Origin: Actinomycetales bacterium
GTDB taxonomy: Bacteria > Actinomycetota > Actinomycetes > Actinomycetales > Dermatophilaceae
Length of the DNA: 64,000 nt
NCBI GenBank assembly: GCA_016710385.1
Contig: JADJVX010000018.1
Span: 558,001 to 622,000 of the forward strand
Reading direction: 5' to 3'
The position numbers and the translations under genes were made by a program. A model generated the notes under the pieces. That model was not told the origin of the DNA and ran no database searches. It worked only from the letters and a program-made list of their open reading frames with translations. Shown in pieces: positions 20,366 through 30,904 of the stretch (within the stretch, counting starts at the first letter, position 1; every line of letters begins with the position of its first letter).

Positions 20366-22570
20366 GTGAGCAAGAAGCCCCCGACGCTGCACACCACCCG
20401 GCTGGCGACACTGGGCCGGGCGAGCGCCCGCCATCCGTGGCGGTTCGTGTTGGTGTGGGGGTTGATCTCGGTCAGCACGTTCGCCATCGCGGTCCTCGGC
20501 GTGGCCGGCGGGTCGCTCTTCTCGCGGCTGGGCTCGGGTGAACCAGGAGTGAGCGGCGAAGCCCACGACGGGCGGGCCATCATCGAGAAGGTCGAACCCG
20601 CGTCGACCAGCCTCATGCACCAGCTCAGCGGTGTCGATCTCGGCTCTGCCGAGGTCGCCAGTGTGGCAGCCAAAGCCCTCGCCGATATCCGGGCGATCGA
20701 CGGGGTGACCTCCGTGGTCAACCCCTTCGTTTTCCCCGCCGGCCCGAGCGATCCCCAGGCAGTTCCCTTCGTGCGCGCGGGCGGCGACCACACCGGCATG
20801 CTCACCGTGACGACCTTCTCGCCGGGATTGAGCAAGACACAGACCGCGGCAGCGGAGGCCGCTGTCCGAGCCGTCTATGACCGGATGGCCGCCGACCTAC
20901 CCTCCGGCGCCAGTGGCGCCGTCGGCGGCGGCAACCTCTTGCTCGGCGAGATCCTCCACCAAATCGAGGTCGACCTACGCGCCGGCGAGGGCATCGCCCT
21001 GCCGCTGAGCTTCATCGTCATGGTCTTGGTCTTCGGCGGCTTCATCGCTGCCGGGATGCCGATCATCGGGGCGATCGCCTCGATCTTCGCCGCACTCGGA
21101 GCGCTGTTCGGCTTCTCCTATGTCATGGATCTGGACGCCAGCGTCGTCAATGTCGTGACGCTGCTCGGCTTGGCGCTGTGCATCGACTACGGCCTGCTCA
21201 TCGTCAGCCGGGCCCGTGAGGAGTTACGGGTCCAGGCCGCCGGACGACCGGCCAGCGAGCTCACCCACGAGGCGATCCGGATCGCCATCGGTCAGGCGGT
21301 TGCGACGGCCGGTCGCACGGTGTTCTTCTCCGGGCTCACCGTCGCCATCGCGCTGTCTGGGCTGCTCATCTTCGATGCCCACGTCATCCGGGCGATCGGC
21401 GCCGCGGGGGTGTCCGTCGTGCTCATCGCGATGGTCGTCGGGCTCACCCTCGTGCCGCCGTTGTGCGCCCTCGGCGCTCGCCGCCTGCTGGCCAAGGGCA
21501 CCGAGACCGCACCCGAGGACGGCGTCTTCTCCAGTCTGGCCCGCGGCGTGCACCGGGCCCCCTGGGCCGTCATCGTCGGCTGCCTGGCGCTCTTGGTGGC
21601 CCTGGCGATTCCTACCCTGTCGATGCGCCTGACCTCCTCCGGCCACGAACTCATGCCGATCGGCACCAGTCAGCGCGACTTCTTCGACCGGCTCGCCGTC
21701 GACTACCCGCTGATGTCCGCGCCCGCCGCGACCGTCGTGGGGCGCGCGAGCGTGGCCGACGCCACGGCATACGCGCAGCAGGTGCGAGCCCTGCCGGGAG
21801 TGAGCGCCGTCTCGGTGCGGCCGCTCGGCGCGGAGTATGCCGCGGTATCGGTCCGCACTACCGGCCCGCCCCTGGGCGACTCGGCCCGCAACGTGGTCAC
21901 CCAGTTGCGGGAGCATCGCCCGCTCTATCAGTCCTGGGTGACCGGCCAGGCGGCTGGGCTCGCCGACTTCACGGCTTCGCTCGCGGCGCGGGCTCCGTAT
22001 GCCGCAGGACTCATCGTCATCGGCACCTTCCTGCTGCTGTTCCTCATGACCGGATCGGTCATCATCCCCACCAAGGCGCTGCTGCTCAACGTGCTGTCGC
22101 TGGGGGCCTCGCTCGGCGTCGCGACGTGGATCTTCCAGGAGGGCCACCTCCAAGGCCTGCTCGGGTTCACATCCACGGGGGCCTTGGAGTCGATGATCCC
22201 GCCGCTGGCGCTGACCTTCGGGTTCGGTCTGTCGATGGATTACGAACTCTTCCTCATCTCGCGGATTGCCGAGCTCTATCACCACAACGGCCATGACAAC
22301 GACCGGGCGGTCGAACTCGGGCTGCAGCGCTCCGGGCGCATCATCACCTCCGCGGCGCTGCTCGTCGTCATTGTCTTCGCGGGGTTCATCGCCGGCAAGA
22401 TGCTCGTCATCAAGCAGATGGGGGTCGCCCTGACTGTCGCCGTGCTGCTCGACGCGACCGTCGTGCGAATGTTGCTCGTGCCCGCGACCATGTCGATCCT
22501 CGGCCGGTGGAACTGGTGGGCTCCGGCACCGCTGCGGCGCTGGCACGCCCTGCACGGCATCGAGGAGTAA
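20366..22570 (+). CDS. MMPL family (RND superfamily) transporter
   Basis: A 734-residue membrane protein with about 12 spans in two repeats: one TM, a large extracellular loop, five TMs, twice over. Both DYxxxxxSR-type signatures of the MmpL family are visible (CIDYGLLIVSRAREEL and SMDYELFLISRIAELY). Family members export lipids or siderophores; the substrate here is unknown. The two acyltransferase genes 15 kb away do not prove a lipid link. GTG at 20366 is the likely start, with only a weak ribosome site; the open frame upstream is antisense to rarA. The gene ends at a strong hairpin (22613-22650). Confidence 0.9.
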   Translation: MSKKPPTLHTTRLATLGRASARHPWRFVLVWGLISVSTFAIAVLGVAGGSLFSRLGSGEPGVSGEAHDGRAIIEKVEPASTSLMHQLSGVDLGSAEVASVAAKALADIRAIDGVTSVVNPFVFPAGPSDPQAVPFVRAGGDHTGMLTVTTFSPGLSKTQTAAAEAAVRAVYDRMAADLPSGASGAVGGGNLLLGEILHQIEVDLRAGEGIALPLSFIVMVLVFGGFIAAGMPIIGAIASIFAALGALFGFSYVMDLDASVVNVVTLLGLALCIDYGLLIVSRAREELRVQAAGRPASELTHEAIRIAIGQAVATAGRTVFFSGLTVAIALSGLLIFDAHVIRAIGAAGVSVVLIAMVVGLTLVPPLCALGARRLLAKGTETAPEDGVFSSLARGVHRAPWAVIVGCLALLVALAIPTLSMRLTSSGHELMPIGTSQRDFFDRLAVDYPLMSAPAATVVGRASVADATAYAQQVRALPGVSAVSVRPLGAEYAAVSVRTTGPPLGDSARNVVTQLREHRPLYQSWVTGQAAGLADFTASLAARAPYAAGLIVIGTFLLLFLMTGSVIIPTKALLLNVLSLGASLGVATWIFQEGHLQGLLGFTSTGALESMIPPLALTFGFGLSMDYELFLISRIAELYHHNGHDNDRAVELGLQRSGRIITSAALLVVIVFAGFIAGKMLVIKQMGVALTVAVLLDATVVRMLLVPATMSILGRWNWWAPAPLRRWHALHGIEE

Positions 22571-22612
22571 GCGCCAGCTTGCAGCGGGCCGCTGCAACGG
22601 CCCCGAGTGGAC

Positions 22613-22650
22613 GACGGGACGGCATACCAGGTCAGGTATGCCGTCCCGTC
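22613..22650. terminator. Bidirectional hairpin terminator built from an inverted GGTATGCCGT pair
   Basis: Perfect 16-bp arms (GACGGGACGGCATACC and its complement) with the 6-nt loop AGGTCA lie in the 102-bp gap between the convergent MMPL (+) and aspS (-) genes. The position fits a shared terminator. There is no long T-tract on either side, as is common in high-GC actinobacteria. The inner arms are one forward and one reverse copy of the dispersed GTATGCCG word. Confidence 0.75.
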
Positions 22651-22672
22651 GAGTCGGACGCGAGCGGTCGGT

Positions 22673-24502
22673 TCAGCCGGCCGGGGCGGCCTCGGCGCCC
22701 GGGGCGGCCGTTGCGCCGGAGGTGACCGGCGCGGGCTTGGCGTCGACTCCGGCTTCCGCGCGCTGCGCCGCGGTGATCGGCGCCGGCGCCGAGGTGAGCG
22801 GGTCGAAACCGCCCCCGGACTTGGGGAAGGCGATGACATCGCGGATCGACTCGGTGTGCGCGAGCAGCGACACGATGCGGTCCCACCCGAGGGCGATGCC
22901 CCCGTGCGGTGGGGCGCCGTACTTGAACGCATCGAGCAGGAACCCGAACTTCTCCTGGGCCTCGTCCTCGGACAGCCCCATCACCGCGAAGACCCGCTCC
23001 TGGATGTCGCGGCGGTGGATACGGATCGAGCCGCCGCCGATCTCGTTGCCGTTGCACACGATGTCGTAGGCGTAGGCCAGGGCCGAGCCGGGGTCGGTGT
23101 CGAAACTGTCGAGGAACTCCTGCTTGGGCGAAGTGAAGGCGTGGTGGACGGCCGTCCAGGCTCCCCCGCCGACGGCGACATCGCCGGCCGCGACCGCGTC
23201 ACCGGCCGGCTCGAACAGCGGCGCGTCGACGACCCAGAGGAACGACCAGGCGTTCTCGTCGATGAGCCCCGCGCGGCGTCCGATCTCCAGGCGCGCGGCG
23301 CCCAGCAGTGCGCGCGAGGATTTGGCCGCTCCGGCAGCGAAGAAGATGCAGTCGCCCGGCGCGGCACCGACGTGATCGGCCAGCCCGGCCTTCTCGGCGT
23401 CGGAGATGTTCTTGGCGACCGGGCCGCCGAGTTCGCCGTCCGCACCGACCGTCACATAGGCCAGACCCCGGGCACCGCGCTGCTTGGCCCACTCTTGCCA
23501 GGCATCGAATGCCCGACGCGGCTGCGACCCACCGCCGGGCATGACCACCGCGCCGACATAGTCGGCCTGGAAGACCCGGAACGGCGTCTCGGCGAAGAAC
23601 TCGGTGCACTCGGTCAACTCGAGGTCGAAGCGCAGGTCGGGCTTGTCCGAGCCGAAGCGAGCCATCGCCTCGGCGTAGGACATCCGCGGGAAGGGGGTGG
23701 GCAGGTCGACTCCGATGAGCTTCCAGATGTTGGCGACGATGGCCTCGCCGAGCTCGATGATGTCGTCCTGCTCGACGAAGGACATCTCGATGTCGAGCTG
23801 CGTGAACTCCGGCTGACGGTCGGCGCGGAAGTCCTCGTCGCGATAGCAGCGGGCGATCTGGTAGTAGCGCTCCATCCCGGCCACCATGAGCAGCTGCTTG
23901 AACAGCTGCGGGCTTTGTGGCAGGGCATACCACGCCCCCGGCGACAGGCGCGCGGGCACGAGGAAGTCCCGCGCACCCTCCGGCGTGGATCGGGTGAGCG
24001 TCGGAGTCTCGATCTCGACGAAGTCGCGCGCGCCGAGCACCTCGCGGGCGGCGGCGTTGACCTTGGAGCGCAGGCGAATCGCCGCACCGGCCGATCTGAC
24101 GCCGGGGCGCCGCAGGTCGAGATAGCGATACTTCAGGCGAGCCTCTTCACCGACCGTGACCCGCTCGTCGATCTGGAAGGGCAGCGGCGCGCTCGCGTTG
24201 AGCACCTCGATGCCGGTGGCCACGACCTCGATCTGGCCGGTCGGCAGGTCAGCGTTGACGTTGTCGGCGCTGCGGGCGACGACCTCGCCGGTCACCGAGA
24301 TGCAGTATTCGTTACGCAGGTCGTGCGCGGCACCGGTGAGCACCTCGTCACGCGCGACGACCTGGGCGATCCCGCTCGCGTCGCGCAGGTCGACGAAGGC
24401 GACCCCGCCGTGATCGCGCCGCTTGGCCACCCAGCCGGTGAGGGTGACGGTTTGACCGACATGGTCGGCGCGCAGGGCGCCGGCCTGGTGGGTGCGCAAC
24501 AC
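22673..24502 (-). CDS. aspS: Aspartyl-tRNA synthetase
   Basis: Charges tRNA-Asp; whether it also charges tRNA-Asn cannot be judged without the full anticodon-binding analysis and gatCAB status. The 609-residue bacterial-type enzyme has an OB anticodon domain (VTLTGWVAKRRDHGGVAFVDLRD), class II core (LPQSPQLFKQLLMVAGMERYY, FRADRQPEFTQLDIEM), a GAD insert and the C-terminal GIALGWDRIV motif 3. It ends with an Ala/Pro-rich tail of about 30 residues. The GTG at 24500-24502 follows GAAGGA; 22 upstream in-frame codons lack similarity. It is downstream of the Nudix gene. Confidence 0.97.
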   Translation of the reverse strand: MLRTHQAGALRADHVGQTVTLTGWVAKRRDHGGVAFVDLRDASGIAQVVARDEVLTGAAHDLRNEYCISVTGEVVARSADNVNADLPTGQIEVVATGIEVLNASAPLPFQIDERVTVGEEARLKYRYLDLRRPGVRSAGAAIRLRSKVNAAAREVLGARDFVEIETPTLTRSTPEGARDFLVPARLSPGAWYALPQSPQLFKQLLMVAGMERYYQIARCYRDEDFRADRQPEFTQLDIEMSFVEQDDIIELGEAIVANIWKLIGVDLPTPFPRMSYAEAMARFGSDKPDLRFDLELTECTEFFAETPFRVFQADYVGAVVMPGGGSQPRRAFDAWQEWAKQRGARGLAYVTVGADGELGGPVAKNISDAEKAGLADHVGAAPGDCIFFAAGAAKSSRALLGAARLEIGRRAGLIDENAWSFLWVVDAPLFEPAGDAVAAGDVAVGGGAWTAVHHAFTSPKQEFLDSFDTDPGSALAYAYDIVCNGNEIGGGSIRIHRRDIQERVFAVMGLSEDEAQEKFGFLLDAFKYGAPPHGGIALGWDRIVSLLAHTESIRDVIAFPKSGGGFDPLTSAPAPITAAQRAEAGVDAKPAPVTSGATAAPGAEAAPAG

Positions 24503-24638
24503 GGTGGTTCCTTCGGTTCGGATCGATCGGTATGCCGTCGGCTCGCCCGTGGGGGCCGACGCGGCCACCCAATCCTAGGGCGGCACGGCATACCGGCTCG
24601 ACCGATAATCGGCGGGGTCTGCCGGTCACCCCACCCAG

Positions 24639-24695
24639 CGACATGAGCCACTGTGCGGGTTCAGCGCTCGCGAAGCCGCCAAATGGCTCATGTCG
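24639..24695. repeat. 12-bp perfect inverted repeat, 33-nt spacer, upstream of aspS
   Basis: CGACATGAGCCA at 24639-24650 is matched by its exact complement at 24684-24695. It lies in the gap between the Nudix stop and the aspS start, 137 bp or more from the aspS GTG. It could be an intrinsic terminator for the pyrG-Nudix unit, a protein-binding site or a small mobile/REP-like relic. The long loop and lack of a T-tract make a simple terminator doubtful. Confidence 0.55.
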
Positions 24696-24725
24696 ACGGG
24701 CACAGTCCGAAGGGATCCGGCGAGG

Positions 24726-25391
24726 TCAGGCCGGTCGGTATGCCGGGTGCTGCGGCCACGGGGTGTCGACTGGGCGGAGCGTGCGCCAACCCTGGGCACG
24801 GCTGCCCCACGCGGCGAGAATGCCGATCATCGCGCCTGAGTTGTGCACCCGCCCCGCCAGCACCGCCGCATAGGCGTCATCCAATGAGACCCACCTGGGC
24901 TGCAGATCGGCCTCCTCCCCGACCCGGTCGTGCCGCTCGGGAGCGGGACTCAGGTCACGGGCCAGATAGATCCGGATCGCCTCGGTCATTCCTCCCGGGG
25001 AGGCATACGAGTCGGCGAGCACGTCCCACCGGCCCGCCACGAGGTCGACCTCCTCGGCCAGTTCCCGCGCGGCCGCCCGCCACGGCGGCTCGCCACCGAT
25101 GTCCAGCAGCCCCGCCGGCAGTTCCCACAGGTAGGAGCGCACCGGGTGCCGGTATTGGCGGATCACCATGACCTCGTCGCGCCCGCCGACGGTGCGCAGC
25201 GCGAGGACGAGGACGGCGCCGGTGTGCTCGACATATTCGCGGGTCACCTCACCCCCGACAGCCAGTTCGACCGTGTCCCGTCGCACGTCCCACACCATCC
25301 CCCGGTAGACAGTGTCCGACCGCAGGATCGGCAACTGCGCGATCTGGTCCTCGATGTCGGCGAAGGTCCCGGTCGGCGCGTCCCAGCTCAT
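24726..25391 (-). CDS. Nudix hydrolase (ADP-ribose pyrophosphatase type)
   Basis: Hydrolyses a nucleoside diphosphate linked to X, probably ADP-ribose by overall similarity. The 221-residue protein has the Nudix box starting GLLDIGGEPPWRAAARELAEEVDL (G-x5-E-x7-REx2EEx2 pattern) and the ELPAGL lead-in of the ADP-ribose pyrophosphatase subgroup. The ATG at 25389-25391 precedes the usual VYRGMVWDVRRDTV strand. It lies 39 bp downstream of pyrG, a conserved actinobacterial neighbour. One in-frame GTATGCCG copy encodes part of its C-terminal AYRPA. Confidence 0.92.
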   Translation of the reverse strand: MSWDAPTGTFADIEDQIAQLPILRSDTVYRGMVWDVRRDTVELAVGGEVTREYVEHTGAVLVLALRTVGGRDEVMVIRQYRHPVRSYLWELPAGLLDIGGEPPWRAAARELAEEVDLVAGRWDVLADSYASPGGMTEAIRIYLARDLSPAPERHDRVGEEADLQPRWVSLDDAYAAVLAGRVHNSGAMIGILAAWGSRAQGWRTLRPVDTPWPQHPAYRPA

Positions 25392-25430
25392 CCCGGCAGT
25401 ATGCCGTTCGCCCACCTCGCCGGGTGCCGT

Positions 25431-27092
<1,662 letters not shown>

Positions 27093-27103
27093 GGGGTGCC
27101 AGT

Positions 27104-28849
27104 CTATGACAGAACGGACCGGTCCTTGGACCGCGTGCTGGCGCGTCGGCGCGTCGCCTCGTCGCGGAGCTCGCGGGCATGTTCCAGCCCGGCCGAGGTC
27201 GCGCCGCCGCCCATCATCCGGGCGAGTTCCTCCAGGCGGGCCTGGCCGGTCACCTCGGTGACCGAACTCGCGGTCACCGAGCCGTCGTCGGCCTTGCGCA
27301 CGACGAGGTGTCGGTCGGCGTATGCCGCGACCTGGGGCAGGTGGGTGACGACGATGACCTGCGCGTATGCCGCGAGGGCGGCCAGCCGTGCCCCGATGTC
27401 CAGCGCCGCCTGACCACCGACCCCGGCGTCGACCTCGTCGAAGACGAAGGTCAGGTCGCTGCCAGCCTGGGTCGGGGTGCTTTGCCGACGCCCGCTCACG
27501 ACCTCGATCGCCAGCATGACGCGGGACAGCTCGCCACCGGAGGCAGCTTTACTCACCGAGCGGGGCGCTGCGCCGGAGTTGGCCGCGAGGAGGATTTCGA
27601 CCTCGTCCGCGCCATACGGTCCGGGCTCCCGTGCGGTCACCCCGACCGTCAACCGCGCCGACCCCATCGCCAACTGAGCCAACTCTGCCCCGACCTCTTC
27701 GGCAAAAACTGTTGCGACAGAACGTCGTTGCTCATGCAGACGCTCTGCCGCCTGGGTCAGCTCTGAGGTCAGGCGGGAGACTTCGGTTTCCAGCACGGCG
27801 AGCCGGTCGTCGGCACCCAGCACCTCGGTGAGCTGTTCGGCCGCAGATCGGCTCCATGCCAGGACCTCATCAACCGAGTCGCCATACCTCCGGGTGAGCC
27901 CAGCCAGCTCGGCGCGCCGCGCCTGCACGGCGGCCAGGCGGGCGGGGTCGGCATCGAGGTCGGCGAGGTAGCCAGCCAGATCGGCCGCAAGGTCGGCGAC
28001 GAGGTAGCCGGCCTCGCTGACCCGACGATGCAACTCCTCCACCCGCGGGTCGTGCCGAACCTCCGCCGCCAGGGTGCCGCGCGCCGCGTTGAGCATCTCG
28101 ACCGCGCTGGCAGTCTCCAGCCCGTCGTCAGACCCGACGAGCGCAGCGTGGGCGCTGGCCACGGCATACCGCAGTCCTTCCGCGTGGGCCAGCCGTTCGT
28201 CCTCGATCCGCAGCGCTTCGTCCTCGCCGGGTTGCGGGTCGACGCGCTCGATGTGTTCGAGCGCTGCCGTGAGCGTGTCGATCTCGCGGGCCCGGTCGCG
28301 ATCGGCGCTGGCCAGTCGGTCGCGTTCGGCGCGCGCTGCGCCGAGGGCGGCATACACCTGCTGGTATGCCGTGCGACGCTCGCTGAGCTCGTGGCCGCCG
28401 AACGCGTCGAGCAACTCGCGGTGTTGGTCGGGTCGACGCAGCCGCCATTGATCGGCCTGGCCGTGGACGGCGACGAGTTCCTCCCCGAGGTCGGCGAGGA
28501 CCCCGACCGGCGCAGAGCGACCACCCACATAGGCCCGGGAGCGGCCATCGGCCCCGACCGTGCGGGCCAGCACGAGATCACCGTCTTCGAAGTCGCCTCC
28601 CGCGTCGACCACGCGGGTGAGCGCGGGATGATCGGGCGCCAGGGTGAGCAGCCCCTCGACGGCCGCCCGGGGGGCCCCGGAGCGGACCAGGGACGAATCG
28701 GCACGCGCACCGAGCAGCAGCCCCAGGCCTTGCACGACCATCGTCTTGCCGGCACCGGTCTCCCCGGTGAGCGCGGTGAACCCAGGGTGCAGCGCCAGGA
28801 CAGCGTCATCGATGACGCCCAAGCACCGGATCCGCATCTCCCGCAGCAC
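27104..28849 (-). CDS. recN: DNA repair protein RecN
   Basis: SMC-like ATPase acting in double-strand break repair. The 581-residue protein has Walker A GETGAGKT (residues 29-36), long central coiled coils with Arg/Glu/Ala-rich heptads, the ABC signature region SKAASGGELSRVMLAIE and Walker B FVFDEVDAGVGG near the C-terminus. The start ATG at 28849 gives MLREMRIRCLGVIDDA, the normal N-terminus. Located between nadK (81 bp upstream) and pyrG. Confidence 0.96.
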   Translation of the reverse strand: MLREMRIRCLGVIDDAVLALHPGFTALTGETGAGKTMVVQGLGLLLGARADSSLVRSGAPRAAVEGLLTLAPDHPALTRVVDAGGDFEDGDLVLARTVGADGRSRAYVGGRSAPVGVLADLGEELVAVHGQADQWRLRRPDQHRELLDAFGGHELSERRTAYQQVYAALGAARAERDRLASADRDRAREIDTLTAALEHIERVDPQPGEDEALRIEDERLAHAEGLRYAVASAHAALVGSDDGLETASAVEMLNAARGTLAAEVRHDPRVEELHRRVSEAGYLVADLAADLAGYLADLDADPARLAAVQARRAELAGLTRRYGDSVDEVLAWSRSAAEQLTEVLGADDRLAVLETEVSRLTSELTQAAERLHEQRRSVATVFAEEVGAELAQLAMGSARLTVGVTAREPGPYGADEVEILLAANSGAAPRSVSKAASGGELSRVMLAIEVVSGRRQSTPTQAGSDLTFVFDEVDAGVGGQAALDIGARLAALAAYAQVIVVTHLPQVAAYADRHLVVRKADDGSVTASSVTEVTGQARLEELARMMGGGATSAGLEHARELRDEATRRRASTRSKDRSVLS

Positions 28850-28929
28850 GGGCCCAGCCTAGGCCGCGACGCGCTCAGGGCGCAGCGACCACCCACAGGG
28901 TGCCTGCGGCCTCGGGCTCTGGATGCCGC

Positions 28930-29844
28930 TCAGGGGGTGCGGTTGCGGACCGTGCCATTGCCGCGCCAGCCGACGACGGAGAGGTCGAACTTCTCGACCA
29001 GCCGGTCGGTGAACGGCTCCGGGGTGAGCCTCGCCAGGCGCATCGGCACCGCGGAACGGCGGACGTCGATCCGCGAGCCCGGGCGCAGGTCGACCGGGCG
29101 GCGTCCGTCGCACCACATGACCCCAAGGCCTTCGGCGTGGGGGATGACCTCGACGGCCAGCCGCGAGGTCGGCCCGACGACGATCGGGCGGGCGAAGAGG
29201 GCATGCGCCGAATTCGGCACCAAGAGAATGGCTTCCACGTCAGGCCAGACGACTGGCCCCCCGGCGGAGAAGGCGTATGCCGTCGAGCCCGTCGGCGTCG
29301 CAATGATCACCCCGTCGCAGCCCCACGTGGACAGCGGTCGTCCGTCGATCTCGACGGTGACTTCGAGCATCCGCTCGCGAGCGGCCTTCTCGATGCTCAC
29401 TTCATTGAGCGCCCAGGTCGTCGTGCGGACCTGGCCGCCGTCGCTGACCGCCACCTCGAGGGTCATCCGCTCGTCGATGGCGTAGTCCCGAGCCACGATG
29501 TGCTCGATGACCGCGTCGAGTTCGCCCATCTCGGCCTCGGCGAGGAACCCGACCTTGCCGAGGTTGATGCCCATGAGCGGCACCCCACTCTCCCGGGTGA
29601 TCTCGGCACCGCGCAGGATCGTCCCGTCGCCACCGAGCACAATGGCCAGCTCGCGTCCGTGAGACGGATGCTCGTCTGACACGACCTGCACGCCGCCCAG
29701 ATCGACGCCCGGGAACGCAGCAGCATCAGCCTCGCTGATCACCGATTTGATTCCGGCAGAACCCAATTGAACCGCAACGCGCCGGACGACATCAATGACA
29801 TCAGGACGCCGCGGGTGAGTCACCAGGAGCACCGAGCGCGTCAC
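28930..29844 (-). CDS. nadK: NAD kinase
   Basis: Phosphorylates NAD to NADP. The 304-residue protein has the GGDGT motif (residues 71-75), the NE segment ALNEVSIEKAARERML, a TPTGSTAYAFSAGGPV loop and the C-terminal beta-sandwich. The start overlaps the tlyA stop by 4 bp. The tlyA-nadK-recN order is a conserved actinobacterial arrangement. Confidence 0.97.
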   Translation of the reverse strand: MTRSVLLVTHPRRPDVIDVVRRVAVQLGSAGIKSVISEADAAAFPGVDLGGVQVVSDEHPSHGRELAIVLGGDGTILRGAEITRESGVPLMGINLGKVGFLAEAEMGELDAVIEHIVARDYAIDERMTLEVAVSDGGQVRTTTWALNEVSIEKAARERMLEVTVEIDGRPLSTWGCDGVIIATPTGSTAYAFSAGGPVVWPDVEAILLVPNSAHALFARPIVVGPTSRLAVEVIPHAEGLGVMWCDGRRPVDLRPGSRIDVRRSAVPMRLARLTPEPFTDRLVEKFDLSVVGWRGNGTVRNRTP

Positions 29845-30644
29845 GGGGTCGACTCCATCTGTGCCATCACTCTTTCCAGGTCCTGCGCTGTCGTGGGTGT
29901 CGGGCCGGCTGTCATCCAGACTAGATACTCCCGATTGCCGGTTTCACCCGGCACGGGGCTGGGCATGACCTCGCGCGGGTGGAGCCCCGCCTCGACGGCT
30001 GCCGTCGTGACCCCCTCGACAGCCTTGCGGCGGTCGGCCGAGTTGCGCACGACCCCGCCCTTACCGAGTCGTTCGCGACCGACCTCGAACTGGGGCTTGA
30101 CCAGCACGACGACATGGCCGTCGGGGCGCACGAGCGCGGCCAGTTTCCCGATGACCAGCCGAAGTGAGATGAAACTCAGGTCGGCCACGACGATATCGAA
30201 CGATCCGCCCAGGTCGGCGAGGGTGACATCCCGGATGGACGTGCCGGATCGCTCGACCACCCGGGAGTCCTCGCGGATGGTCGGGGCCAGTTGGTCGTGC
30301 CCCACGTCGAGTGCGACGACCTGAGTGGCGCCACCCGCGATGAGCACCTGGGTGAAGCCTCCGGTGCTGGCCCCGACATCGAGGCACCGAGCTCCGTGCA
30401 CAGTCAGCCCGACTGGCGCCCACGCCTCCAATGCGGCCAACAGCTTGTATGCCGCGCGGCCCACCCAGCGATCGGCCTCGCCCTCGAGGGCGAGCTCGTC
30501 ATCAGGTGCGATGGCCAGGGCAGCCTTATCGACGAGCGCACCGTTGACCCTGACCCGGCCGGCAGCGAGCACGTCGCGGGCCTGTCCTCGGGAGCGCGCC
30601 AGGCCCCGCCGGACCAGCTCGGCATCCAGGCGGGCTCTGGTCAC
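29841..30644 (-). CDS. tlyA: TlyA family 2'-O-rRNA methyltransferase / putative hemolysin
   Basis: Mycobacterial TlyA methylates 16S and 23S rRNA and confers capreomycin sensitivity; this orthologue should act alike. The 267-residue protein has an N-terminal S4 domain (ARLDAELVRRGLARSRGQARDVLAAGRVRVNG) and an FtsJ-like methyltransferase: the SAM loop is CLDVGASTGGFTQVL, and VADLSFISLR and LVKPQFE follow. The GTG at 30642-30644 overlaps the upstream stop as GTGA. In-frame codons further upstream lack similarity. Confidence 0.95.
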   Translation of the reverse strand: MTRARLDAELVRRGLARSRGQARDVLAAGRVRVNGALVDKAALAIAPDDELALEGEADRWVGRAAYKLLAALEAWAPVGLTVHGARCLDVGASTGGFTQVLIAGGATQVVALDVGHDQLAPTIREDSRVVERSGTSIRDVTLADLGGSFDIVVADLSFISLRLVIGKLAALVRPDGHVVVLVKPQFEVGRERLGKGGVVRNSADRRKAVEGVTTAAVEAGLHPREVMPSPVPGETGNREYLVWMTAGPTPTTAQDLERVMAQMESTP

Positions 30645-30904
30645 TCCGGCGACAGGTCGTGCAGCCGGGATTGCAAGGCGAGTTCGACGGCAGTCCCGGC
30701 GTCCGGGTGAGCCGAGATATCGCCACACATCGCGACGGCGAAGTCAGCCAAGGCTTTGTCCACGACCGGGTCGCCCGTGCGGGGGGGATCCGGCACCCGG
30801 GCCGCGAACAGGGTCTCCCCTGACTCATGCGCCTGGCCCTGCGCCAGGTCCTGCCGCGCGTCCGGCCTCGGAGCAGATTCGGACTCCCCGTCGGCTGCCG
30901 TCAT
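30641..30904 (-). CDS. Small hypothetical protein, 87 residues
   Basis: Not recognised. It starts at ATG 30902-30904 within a 4-bp ATGA overlap of the upstream stop and ends in a GTGA overlap with tlyA, so it is genuinely coupled on both sides. The acidic N-terminal half looks disordered. The C-terminal half (GDPVVDKALADFAVAMCGDISAHPDAGTAVELALQSRLHDL) looks helical and conserved in style. No signal peptide or membrane segment. Confidence 0.7.
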   Translation of the reverse strand: MTAADGESESAPRPDARQDLAQGQAHESGETLFAARVPDPPRTGDPVVDKALADFAVAMCGDISAHPDAGTAVELALQSRLHDLSPE

